Positions 17,193 through 25,884 of a stretch of DNA of 64,000 nt are shown piece by piece. A program made the position numbers and the translations under genes. Positions within the stretch are counted from its first letter, which is position 1. Every line of letters starts with the position of its first letter. The DNA lies in assembly GCF_007859935.1 (NCBI RefSeq), contig NZ_SJPO01000002.1, forward strand, positions 434,001 to 498,000, in the 5' to 3' direction. The notes under the pieces are model-generated. The model did not search any database. It was not told the DNA's origin and saw only the letters and a list, made by a program, of their open reading frames with translations. The DNA comes from Posidoniimonas polymericola (GTDB taxonomy: Bacteria > Planctomycetota > Planctomycetia > Pirellulales > Lacipirellulaceae).

Positions 17193-18251
17193 ATGCTTGA
17201 CGAGAATTGGGATGCCCAGATGAGAGTCGCCACTCGGAGGCGAGCCGCGTTTCGCCGCGGGTTTACCCTCGTTGAGCTACTTGTGGTGATAGCCATAATC
17301 GGGGTGCTGGTGGCGTTGCTGCTCCCCGCGGTCCAGGCCGCGCGGGAATCGGCGCGACGCGCCCAGTGCATCAATCAAATGAAGCAGTTCGGGCTGGCGA
17401 TCCTTAGCTACGAGACCTCCAACCGTGCATTCCCCCCCGGTTCGGTGACCTACGGGCTGTGGGGATTCCGCAATCCGGACCAGCATCCGTTCGACTGCCC
17501 TCGTTCCGAGTCCTCCAAGCACGATTGCAGCGGCGAGAACTGGGCGATTGAGTCGCTGCCCTACCTCGAGCAGCAAGCCCTCTACGACTTGTACGACCAC
17601 GACGAGCACAACCTGGAGGAAGGCGACCCGGACGGAGACGGGCAGATCAACCAAAAGGTCCGCGACGCCCCGTTGGGCATCATGCTGTGTCCCACCGACA
17701 CGTTCGCGAACGAATGGGGCGGCGCCATCGCCGCTGGTTCCTACAAGGCGGTCGCCGGCGTTATTACTCAGCAGGGAGGCTGGATCAACTGGACAAGCCC
17801 GTACGACGGTTCTGGCAACCCGATGCCCGACAAAATGAAAGAGGTTTGGAGCAGACGTGGGCTGTTCCACAACACCGGGGCGCCGGGCCTCGCCCCGTCG
17901 GAGATGCGGCACGTAACTGACGGAACGAGCAAGACCTTCATGGTGGGCGAGTTTCATGCTACCGGCGCCAACCCGCCGAGGCCTGCTTACTGGGCGCTGT
18001 CACAGCGATGGTACGCACGCGGTGAGGCCTTTGCCGACCCCCTTCTGAGGACGACGGACCTCGACAGCTGCCTCGAGAAGCTTGCTACCGTTCCGAAGTG
18101 GGCTTGCAGCCGGGCGTTTGGATCGACCCATGCCGGGAGCGGGGGCAATTGGCTGCGCATTGATGGCTCGGTCGCGTACGTCACGACGGATCTCAACGGA
18201 GAAATCTACGAAGCATTCGCAACCATTGCCGGCGAGGACGGGCTTCAATGA
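17193..18251 (+). CDS. DUF1559 prepilin-like surface protein
   Basis: A 352-residue member of the DUF1559 family, expanded in planctomycetes. It has a type IV prepilin-like N-terminal methylation/helix signal (GFTLVELLVVIAIIGVLVAL then LLPAVQAARESARR) and the C-terminal family motif with a conserved His and DG (FGSTHAGSGGNWLRIDGSVA). The exact role is unknown; pseudopilin-like filaments or glycan-binding surface fibres have been proposed for such proteins. The ATG at 17193 was chosen over an in-frame one at 17139 because AAGGAG lies about 10 bases before it. The stop overlaps the start of the lipoprotein gene (ATGA), so the two are translationally coupled. Confidence 0.9.
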   Translation: MLDENWDAQMRVATRRRAAFRRGFTLVELLVVIAIIGVLVALLLPAVQAARESARRAQCINQMKQFGLAILSYETSNRAFPPGSVTYGLWGFRNPDQHPFDCPRSESSKHDCSGENWAIESLPYLEQQALYDLYDHDEHNLEEGDPDGDGQINQKVRDAPLGIMLCPTDTFANEWGGAIAAGSYKAVAGVITQQGGWINWTSPYDGSGNPMPDKMKEVWSRRGLFHNTGAPGLAPSEMRHVTDGTSKTFMVGEFHATGANPPRPAYWALSQRWYARGEAFADPLLRTTDLDSCLEKLATVPKWACSRAFGSTHAGSGGNWLRIDGSVAYVTTDLNGEIYEAFATIAGEDGLQ

Positions 18252-18787
18252 CGCGTCTCCGAAGAAGCCCCGCTCGGGCCCGCGTTCGTATCAACCAACG
18301 GGAGCTAGGTGGCGCTACGCGTCGCGACCCGATCGCCAGCGGCCACTTCATGCCCGCTGCGTTGGGCGTTCTATTGCTGCTGGGCTCGGGCTGCAGCCCG
18401 TCGAAGTTCGATTTCGCCGACGTCGAGGGCCGCGTGCTTCTCGATGGCGAGCCTGTCAGCGATGCGAAGGTCGTTTTCATGCCGGTCGGCATGAATGAGG
18501 AAGGCGAATCGGGCCCCTATTCTCACGGGGTCACCGACTCAGACGGACGATACGCGCTGAAGACGCAAGACGAGGATGCCCGGAGCGGGGCCGTTGTCGG
18601 TCGGCACCGGGTAATCGTAAGCACGAAGCAGGCGCACCTAGACCCCAACACGATGGATCGCGAAATCATTGACGTCCCCGAGTCAATCCCGTGGAAATAC
18701 ACCTACTACAAGGAGACGCCGCTGGCGGTGGAGGTTCCGCCTGGCGGGACAAAGGACGCCGACTTTGTCCTGGAGTCTCCGCGCTAG
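18248..18787 (+). CDS. Small lipoprotein with carboxypeptidase-regulatory-like domain
   Basis: A 179-residue protein with a lipobox LLGSGCS (Cys49) after a hydrophobic stretch, and then a transthyretin-like/carboxypeptidase-regulatory fold (VEGRVLLDGEPVSDAKVVFM; SDGRYALKT; GRHRVIVS). This type is typically found next to DUF1559 genes in planctomycetes. The start at 18248 overlaps the upstream stop. An internal ATG at 18350 would put the lipobox Cys at residue 15 but would lose the basic N-terminus, so I keep the first. The role is unknown; it probably lies in the outer envelope. Confidence 0.8.
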   Translation: MTRLRRSPARARVRINQRELGGATRRDPIASGHFMPAALGVLLLLGSGCSPSKFDFADVEGRVLLDGEPVSDAKVVFMPVGMNEEGESGPYSHGVTDSDGRYALKTQDEDARSGAVVGRHRVIVSTKQAHLDPNTMDREIIDVPESIPWKYTYYKETPLAVEVPPGGTKDADFVLESPR

Positions 18788-18823
18788 CTGTGACGCTAGA
18801 CCAACCTTGAATGGCGGAAACAG

Positions 18824-21559
18824 ATGCCGCTCCAAACTAGAATCAGTCAACAGAGCGGTGGTGTGAGAAGGCCCGCCTGCGGTCCGGCCCCTGCGTGGAC
18901 CTGTCGGGCCGCGGTTGCGGCGGTAGCTCTGTTGGCGGCGCTCGCTTCAGGGATCGCCGCAACCGCGGGCCAGCAGCCGCGGCAAACGCACCCAAACGTC
19001 GTCATCATCCTGGTCGACGACATGGGCTACGGCGACCCTGGCTGCTTTAATCCTGAGTCACGCATCTCTACCCCAAATATCGATGGGCTTGCCGTGGCGG
19101 GCATGAAATTCCTCGACGCTCACGCCCCGGGTCCGCTGTGTCACCTCTCTCGGTATGGGTTGCTAACGGGCCGCTACCCATTCCGCACCGACGTGACACG
19201 CTGGCCAACGGAGCCAGTGATCGAAGACGGACAAGAAACGCTCGCGACCCTCGCGAAACGTGCTGGGTATCACACCGCCATAGTCGGCAAATGGCACCTT
19301 GGGTTCAAGGAGCGGGGCTACGATCAGCCGCTCCACGGAGGTCCGGTAGACCACGGCTTTGAGACGTTCTTCGGCATGCGCGCGTCGACCGACATTCCCC
19401 CCTACTTCTACATCCGCGGCGACCGGGCGGTCGAAGTTCCGACCGACTCGGTCGAGGATGAGTTCTCCCCGGACTGGTCACCGATCCAAGGCCGTAGGCG
19501 ACTTGGCGGAAAAATCGCGCCAGGCATGCAGCTAGACCAGACGCTCCCAAGATTCACCGACGAGGCCATTGCGGTCATTCGTGAACACGGCAAGAGCGGC
19601 AGGCAAGGGCCGCTGCTCCTCTACCTGGCGTACCCCGCGCCCCACACTCCGTGGCTCCCGTCGGCAGAGCATCGGGGGCAGAGCGACGCGGGCCTCTACG
19701 GCGATTTCGCCGAGATGGTCGATTCCGAAATCGGGCGCGTTACGTCTGAGTTGAAGGACTCAGGGATCTGGGACGACACCCTGATTGTATTCGCATCAGA
19801 CAACGGCCCGTGCTGGTCCGAAAAGGATGTGCAGCGGTTTGGCCATGATTCGGCCGGCGGACTCCGGGGCATGAAGGGCGACGCCTGGGAGGCCGGCCAC
19901 CGGATGCCGTTCATCGTGTCATGGCCGCGAGTCGTCGAGCCCGGCTCCTCGACAGAGCAGACCGTCTGCTTCACGGACCTGCTGGCGACGTTCGCGAGCA
20001 TCGTCGGAGAAAAACTCGACGACCAAATCGCTGTGGACAGCTACAACCTCTTGCCGGTGCTCCTGGGGTTTCATCCAGACGAGCGGCCCATACGACCACC
20101 GGTGGTTACCCAAGCAGGGAGCGCTCCAGAGATGTTCGCGATCCGGGGCGGCAAGTGGAAGCTCATCACAGGCCTTGGGTCCGGAGGATTCTCGAAGCCG
20201 AAACGGATTGCCCAAGATAGCGATGGGCCATCCGGGCAGTTGTACGATCTCGATGCCGATCTGCGTGAAGAGCGAAACCTGTACGCGGAACGGCCCGGCG
20301 TCGTCGAGAGAGCGGTCGAGGCCCTCAACCTCACCAGGGCTCAGCCGACGCCGCGCACCTCGCTGATCCCTGGTGCGGTCGACGCCAGCGGACTCGATAG
20401 GAAGGTGATGTGCGGCTACCAGGCGTGGTTCAATACTCCCGACGATGGAAGCGCTCTTGGGTGGAAGCACTGGGCTCGTCGCGCAGGAGACCGGTTCGGG
20501 CCTGGCAATGCAACGGTCGATCTGTGGCCGGACGTGAGCGAACTAGACGCCGATGAGCGATTCGCGACCGGGTTCACGCTGGCCGACGGGACGCCGGCCG
20601 AAGTGTACAGCAGCGTCCATCCCAAGACGGTCCTCCGCCACTTCGGTTGGATGCAAGAGCATGGGATCGATGGCGTCTTCCTGCAACGATTCGCGAACGG
20701 CCTGAACGAAGGCCCCGTGCTTGAAAACAAGAACTCCGCACTGAGGAGCGTCCGCGGCGCGGCTCTCGCAACCGGCCGGGTCTACGCAGTCATGTACGAC
20801 CTTTCGGGTTTGCGAGCCGGGGAGACCCAGCGCGTCTACCGGGACTGGGAGCGACTCTCGGAAGAAGAGCGGTTGACCTCCGATTCGCAGTACCTGTCTC
20901 ACAACGGCAAGCCACTTGTAGCTGTGTGGGGCATTGGTTTCCACGACGGCGGCAAGCCACGAGACTATTCACTGGAAGAATGCCGGACGCTCGTCTCGCG
21001 TCTCAAGCAAAGCGGCTGCGCCGTCATGCTCGGTGTGCCGACAGGCTGGAGAACGTTGTCTCGCGACTCCGTCAAAGACGCCGCGCTGCACGAGATCATC
21101 CTGATGGCGGATGTCGTGAGTCCGTGGACCCCAGGCCGATACCGCGATCGCAACGGCGTGCGCGAGCACGCGAGGAATTGGTGGCAGCCGGATGTCGAGT
21201 GGTGCGAGAAGCACGAAGTCGACTATTTACCCGTCGTTTTCCCCGGGTTTAGTTGGCACAATCTGACGGGAGCAAAGCTCGCGGAGATACCGCGCGAGGG
21301 AGGACGTTTCCTCTGGTCGCAGTTCGTCGCGGCGAAGAAAGCCGGCGCGTCGATGGCGTATGTCGCCATGTTTGATGAAGTCGATGAGGGGACAGCAATC
21401 TTCAAGTGCACGAACAACCCGCCCGTGGGCGAGGGAGTTGACTTCCTGACCTACGAGGGGCTGCCCACCGACCACTACCTGTGGCTTACCGGTGAGGCAG
21501 GCCGCATGTTCCGCGACGAGCAGCCGGCGTCGGCAAGGCTGCCTGTGAGGGAGCGATGA
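18824..21559 (+). CDS. Sulfatase fused to GH71/99-like domain
   Basis: A 911-residue exported protein with a signal segment at about 27-48. A type I sulfatase domain spans about 55-510 (VVIILVDDMGYGD, GKWHLGF, FASDNGP). A GH71/99-like domain follows at about 520-905 (KVMCGYQAWFNTPDDGS; LPVVFPGFSWHNL). The sulfatase maturation site reads CHLSRYGLLTGR (Cys106), with Leu where the C-x-P/A-x-R rule for formylglycine formation expects Pro or Ala. If matured, one polypeptide would remove sulfate and act on the same glycan (inference). The second domain is related to the catalytic domain at 8188. The gene follows the lipoprotein by 36 bases and precedes the GH92 gene. Confidence 0.9.
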   Translation: MPLQTRISQQSGGVRRPACGPAPAWTCRAAVAAVALLAALASGIAATAGQQPRQTHPNVVIILVDDMGYGDPGCFNPESRISTPNIDGLAVAGMKFLDAHAPGPLCHLSRYGLLTGRYPFRTDVTRWPTEPVIEDGQETLATLAKRAGYHTAIVGKWHLGFKERGYDQPLHGGPVDHGFETFFGMRASTDIPPYFYIRGDRAVEVPTDSVEDEFSPDWSPIQGRRRLGGKIAPGMQLDQTLPRFTDEAIAVIREHGKSGRQGPLLLYLAYPAPHTPWLPSAEHRGQSDAGLYGDFAEMVDSEIGRVTSELKDSGIWDDTLIVFASDNGPCWSEKDVQRFGHDSAGGLRGMKGDAWEAGHRMPFIVSWPRVVEPGSSTEQTVCFTDLLATFASIVGEKLDDQIAVDSYNLLPVLLGFHPDERPIRPPVVTQAGSAPEMFAIRGGKWKLITGLGSGGFSKPKRIAQDSDGPSGQLYDLDADLREERNLYAERPGVVERAVEALNLTRAQPTPRTSLIPGAVDASGLDRKVMCGYQAWFNTPDDGSALGWKHWARRAGDRFGPGNATVDLWPDVSELDADERFATGFTLADGTPAEVYSSVHPKTVLRHFGWMQEHGIDGVFLQRFANGLNEGPVLENKNSALRSVRGAALATGRVYAVMYDLSGLRAGETQRVYRDWERLSEEERLTSDSQYLSHNGKPLVAVWGIGFHDGGKPRDYSLEECRTLVSRLKQSGCAVMLGVPTGWRTLSRDSVKDAALHEIILMADVVSPWTPGRYRDRNGVREHARNWWQPDVEWCEKHEVDYLPVVFPGFSWHNLTGAKLAEIPREGGRFLWSQFVAAKKAGASMAYVAMFDEVDEGTAIFKCTNNPPVGEGVDFLTYEGLPTDHYLWLTGEAGRMFRDEQPASARLPVRER

Positions 21560-21735
21560 GTTTCGCCAGAACCGACAGCGACCAGTTCGCCGCTTAGTGG
21601 CGGCGGCTCCCTACCAGGACGACACGATCTAGGACGAAACTCCGCTGAGATCCAATCCAGGCGGGTTGGGTTTGGGCTGGCCGCCCTGCATTTCAGCCTC
21701 CAAATTGAGAGTGAGACATCATCGGACCAATACTC

Positions 21736-24021
21736 ATGAAGAACAGAACTCCCGTCTGCCTGCTGCTGCTTTCAGCCGCCCTCGCTTTGATCGCGATTCC
21801 GTGTAGCTTTGCGGAAGAGCAACCGCCCAGCAGGCTGACCCCCTTCGTCGATCCGCTGGTCGGTTCTGACGCCCATGGCCACGTTTTCGTAGGCGCCAGT
21901 GTGCCGTTCGGCGCGGTGCAACTCGGTCTGACGAACTTTCACCAAGGGTGGGACTGGTGCTCCGGCTACCACTTCTCCGACGACGTCGCGGTGGGTTTCT
22001 CGCACTTACACCTCAGCGGGACGGGCATTCCCGATTTAGGGGACATCGTCATCGCCCCCTTTGTCGGGGAGGTCAGCGTTGAGCGCGGCAGCCACGAGGC
22101 GCCGGAACCCGGCTACGCGTCACGCTACTCGCACGATCAGGAAACTGCCAAGGCGGGCTACTACGCGGTCACGCTGCTGGACGACGGTATCAGGGCCGAA
22201 CTCACAGCGACGGAGCGGGTTGGCTGGCACCGCTACACTTTCCCGGCGGGCGTGATCCCACGCATCGCTCTGGACCTTGAGTTTGAGAACGGGAACGGCC
22301 GAGCGGTCGACACGGGTATGAGAGTGATAGACGCCGACAAAGTCGAGGGGCGCCGATTCTCCACCGGGTGGGCGAAAGACCAACGGGTGTTTTTTGCGTT
22401 GCAGGCGTCAGAGCCAATCGCGTCGGTCGAATTGTTCGGCAAGGGTGAAAGGATCAGCGAGTCGGATGGCGGCGCTAAGAACAACCCCGATGTAGCGGTG
22501 ATGACTTTCGCTGAGGGGGTTAGGACCATCCTGTTGAAGGTGGGCGTCTCGCCCGTCAGCGAGGAGGGGGCGATGGCGAACATCCGCGCCGAAGCGCCGG
22601 GGTGGGATTTCGACGCCGCTGCGGCGGCCGCCGATTCTGCTTGGGAGAACGCCCTGAGTCGAGTCCGGTTCGATTCGTCGGACCAATCGCAGGTGCGGAC
22701 ATTCTACACGGCTCTCTACCACACGATGATCGCGCCTGTTCTGTACAACGACGCCAGCGGCGACTACCTCGGCGCCGATAAAGAGGTTCGACGCGAAGCC
22801 GGCCACGAGAACTACTCGATTTTCTCGCTGTGGGACACTTACCGGGCAGCCCACCCGCTGCTGACGCTGACCCAGCCTCAGCGGGTGCCCCAAATGGTAA
22901 ACTCCATGCTGGCCATCAACCGCCAGCAGGGGAAACTTCCGGTTTGGCACCTGCTCGGGAATGAGACCGACACCATGGTCGGCTACCACGCCGTGCCGGT
23001 CATTGTTGACGCGATCCTCAAGGGCTTTGAAGGCATCGACGCCGAAGAAGCGTTCGCCGCAGTCAAGGCGACCGCCATGCGCGACGAGCGCGGGCTGAAG
23101 TTCATCAAGGAACGGGGCTACATCCCGGCCGACGCCATGCGCGAGTCGGTGGCTCTCGCCATGGAGTACGCCATCGACGATTGGGCGATCGCCCAGCTAG
23201 CGAGGCGCCTTGGCCAACAAGAAGACTACGACTACTTCCTCGAGCGGTCGCAGCACTTCCGGAAATACTTTGACGAAGAAACAGGGTTCATGCGCGGGAA
23301 ACGATCCGACGGATCGTGGAACGCCCCTTTCGACCCCTTCTTCTCGAAGCACCGCGCAGACGACTACTGTGAAGGGAACGCCTGGCAGTACCTGTGGCTC
23401 GTGCCGCACGACCCCGAGGCGCTCATTGAGTTGTTGGGCGGCGCGGAACGCTTCGCGACGCGTCTCGACGAGCTCTTCGAGCAGGCGCCAACAAAGAACG
23501 CCGAGGCCTCGCTCGATATGTCGGGGTTCATCGGCCAATACGTTCACGGCAACGAGCCTAGTCACCACATCGCCTACCTCTATCCATACGCCGGCCAGCA
23601 GTGGAAGACAGCGGAACGCGTTCGTCAGATCATGGATCGAATGTATTCAGACCAACCCGACGGCCTCTGCGGGAACGAGGACTGCGGCCAGATGTCGGCG
23701 TGGTACGTCTTCTCGGCCATGGGGTTCTACCCGGTCGACCCGGTCGGCGGGCAGTACGTCTTGGGGAGCCCCATCGCTGATCGTGTGACAATCGAGCTAG
23801 ACGGGGGCGAGAGTTTTCGAGTTGTCGCGAACAACAACACGCCCAGCAACGTGTACCTCCAATCCGCCGTCCTGAACGGCAAGCCGCTTGAAGGTCCGTT
23901 CCTTTCGCATCGGGAAATCGTCTCAGGTGGAGAACTTGTGTTGGAAATGGGCCCAGAGCCGAATCGAACGCTCTGGCACGCAGCGATGGCGCGTGCTCAC
24001 AGGCCTGACAGACGCAACTGA
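21736..24021 (+). CDS. GH92 exo-alpha-mannosidase
   Basis: A 761-residue protein of glycoside hydrolase family 92, calcium-dependent exo-acting alpha-mannosidases. It has a signal peptide (CLLLLSAALALIAIPCSFA), the N-terminal domain (DPLVGSDAHGHVFVGASVPF, HLSGTGIPDLGDI), and the (alpha/alpha)6 catalytic domain with GNETDTMVGYH near residue 413 and GNEDCGQMSAWYVFSAMGFY near 647, both hallmark GH92 stretches holding acidic catalytic residues. The length is usual for the family. It lies 176 bases after the sulfatase fusion and is probably transcribed with it. With the GH71/99-like domains it is the main pointer to an alpha-mannan substrate. Confidence 0.93.
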   Translation: MKNRTPVCLLLLSAALALIAIPCSFAEEQPPSRLTPFVDPLVGSDAHGHVFVGASVPFGAVQLGLTNFHQGWDWCSGYHFSDDVAVGFSHLHLSGTGIPDLGDIVIAPFVGEVSVERGSHEAPEPGYASRYSHDQETAKAGYYAVTLLDDGIRAELTATERVGWHRYTFPAGVIPRIALDLEFENGNGRAVDTGMRVIDADKVEGRRFSTGWAKDQRVFFALQASEPIASVELFGKGERISESDGGAKNNPDVAVMTFAEGVRTILLKVGVSPVSEEGAMANIRAEAPGWDFDAAAAAADSAWENALSRVRFDSSDQSQVRTFYTALYHTMIAPVLYNDASGDYLGADKEVRREAGHENYSIFSLWDTYRAAHPLLTLTQPQRVPQMVNSMLAINRQQGKLPVWHLLGNETDTMVGYHAVPVIVDAILKGFEGIDAEEAFAAVKATAMRDERGLKFIKERGYIPADAMRESVALAMEYAIDDWAIAQLARRLGQQEDYDYFLERSQHFRKYFDEETGFMRGKRSDGSWNAPFDPFFSKHRADDYCEGNAWQYLWLVPHDPEALIELLGGAERFATRLDELFEQAPTKNAEASLDMSGFIGQYVHGNEPSHHIAYLYPYAGQQWKTAERVRQIMDRMYSDQPDGLCGNEDCGQMSAWYVFSAMGFYPVDPVGGQYVLGSPIADRVTIELDGGESFRVVANNNTPSNVYLQSAVLNGKPLEGPFLSHREIVSGGELVLEMGPEPNRTLWHAAMARAHRPDRRN

Positions 24022-24611
24022 GATTCACATCACAATCCTCGCTCCGGAACTGACGAGTAAGCGGCGAGGCTAGACCTGCCGCAGTTGGGAGTTTGGTCTG
24101 GAGCGCGTTGAGCCGCTTGGAGGCACTCTTCCTTGGCCTCCACGGCGACGCGGTGCGTGTGGCAGCAAGCTGGCCGAATAGCGTCTCGGATCCTCCCACG
24201 TGAAAGCGAGTGAATGGTGGGCACGGCGCCGCTTTGAACGCCCGTGCCGATCCACTGCCCTGCGTCGTTGGGCCGTTGGTGGAGGCAAGGGGTTCTCGAT
24301 AGCTGGCAGAATTGGTCGTGTTTTTCTGAATTCAATTGACGAGTATACCAAACCTGGTATACTCAATTGTGGCTCATCTAGGCACGGTTTGTCGCCGACG
24401 CGGCCCGGGGCACTGGCAAGTTACCCGTAGCGAAACTCGTCTTACTACGACCTCGTCGAAATGACGCCCCTGCGATTCCGCGAGACTGGGCCCAGTAACG
24501 CTTCTTGCAGCCTCTGAAAACGCCGCAATCACAGCTCATCCAGTTTTTCCTCCTCCACGCGTCGCGAACGGCCGCGTCGGCTTCGCCTCTTTGTACAAAG
24601 GATTCTCACCG
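24022..24611. promoter_or_regulatory. Intergenic region with operator
   Basis: A 590-base gap after the GH92 gene. It contains the promoter-operator at 24336-24364 and a leader of about 240 bases ending in AAAGGATTCTCACCG before the ATG at 24612. No gene is supported in it. Confidence 0.55.
24336..24364 (+). promoter_or_regulatory. Promoter 3 with extended palindromic operator
   Basis: TTGACG (24336-24341) and TATACT (24358-24363) are 16 bases apart, with the core TACCAAACCTGGTA at 24346-24359. Here the symmetry extends to 24 bp (GAGTATACCA, four bases, TGGTATACTC; 24341-24364). It points to the PEP-CTERM gene at 24612. Confidence 0.82.
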
Positions 24612-25736
24612 ATGACCACTGTCCGTACTACGCGATTCTGCTTGCTGACGGCTCTCTTTCTTACAGCAGCGAGCAGCTCCTACGCTCAAGACGTGCTGAG
24701 GTACCGAACCGGGGGATCTTGGGGCGATATCTCTGACGGGACCATCGCAGGCTGGGGGTTCAACCCCGCTCTGCCCGGAACTCGCGTGCCTACGGGCACA
24801 GACGAAGCCCGAGTCAACTGGGGTGGCAGCACGGTGACTCTCGACTTCGAGGCCGAAACCTTCAACCGACTCTTGATCGGTGTCGACGAAGCAGGCGTCG
24901 TCGAAGTGCAGGACGGGGGCGTTCTGACAACCACCCAGGACGTCGTCGTGGGGAACAATGGCTTCACCGATGGCACGATGATCGTCAGCAGCGGCGGCGT
25001 TGTGAATGTCGGACGTATTTCTTGGGTCGCGAGAGGCCCGGTTGTCGGGGACGTGCTTGGATTCCTGACCATCGAATCGGGAGGCGTCTTTAATGTGGCC
25101 AGCCACCTTTGGTGGGGCAGCACCGGGATCGCCGAGGTCAGCATCAGCGGGACGCTGAACCAGACGGGGGGCATCCTGGGCCTGGGGAGCGCCGACTTCA
25201 ACACCGTTGGCGGCACCGCGACGGTTAACGTTCTCAGCGGCGGCGAGATGAACCTCAACAACATCTTCACCACGGATGGAGAGACAAAATCGATTCAGCC
25301 CGGCTCGAAGATCGACATCCACGGGACGGGCCGGGTGACGCTGCCGGGAGATTTTGTCGACGCCCTGGGGTCTTACCGCGACGCAGGCTTGCTCCACGGC
25401 AACGGGACCCCGGGGGCAGTGACCATCGAGACCGAAGCCGGCGCTCTGCCCGACGGCGATTTCAACGGTGACGGCCTGGTCGACGCGGCAGACTACACCG
25501 TCTACCGTGACAACATCGGCAGCGTTGCTGGTTTGCCTAACGACGGTGGGCTCGGAGTGGTGGGCGACCTCCACTACGACCTTTGGGAAGCGAACTACGG
25601 TGCGGTGGCGTCGGTGCTGACCGTCGTTACAGCCGGCTTGCCCTCGGCGAGCATTTCCGCGGCTCCCGAGCCGACTTCCCTGATCCTGATCGGGATGCTC
25701 GGCGTTCTTGCGGGGCCGACTCTCCGGAGACGCTAG
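24612..25736 (+). CDS. PEP-CTERM protein with dockerin, paralogue of 11970
   Basis: A 374-residue exported protein with a signal peptide (LLTALFLTAASSSYAQ), a beta-solenoid-like passenger (VVEVQDGGVLTTTQDVVVG; LNQTGGILGLGS), a type I dockerin pair (DGDFNGDGLVDAADYTVYRD and the following DLHYDLWEANYG) and a PEP-CTERM tail (APEPTSLILIGMLGVLAG then RRR). The passenger is clearly paralogous to the protein at 11970, which lacks the dockerin. The start is the ATG at 24612 with AAGGA upstream. It is the first gene behind operator promoter 3 and is followed by a DUF1559 gene. Confidence 0.88.
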   Translation: MTTVRTTRFCLLTALFLTAASSSYAQDVLRYRTGGSWGDISDGTIAGWGFNPALPGTRVPTGTDEARVNWGGSTVTLDFEAETFNRLLIGVDEAGVVEVQDGGVLTTTQDVVVGNNGFTDGTMIVSSGGVVNVGRISWVARGPVVGDVLGFLTIESGGVFNVASHLWWGSTGIAEVSISGTLNQTGGILGLGSADFNTVGGTATVNVLSGGEMNLNNIFTTDGETKSIQPGSKIDIHGTGRVTLPGDFVDALGSYRDAGLLHGNGTPGAVTIETEAGALPDGDFNGDGLVDAADYTVYRDNIGSVAGLPNDGGLGVVGDLHYDLWEANYGAVASVLTVVTAGLPSASISAAPEPTSLILIGMLGVLAGPTLRRR

Positions 25737-25884
25737 GCGCGAAGAGCAGTTCAACTGCGCCAGATTCTCTCATTAACGTCCCTCAGCGAGGGATGCCTGT
25801 ACCGGTTTGCGCACAGCGGATCCCGCTGCTCGGCGCTCGGTGAGGTATTGCCTTCAAAGACCTCCTACGGAGTGTGGGTGCACT

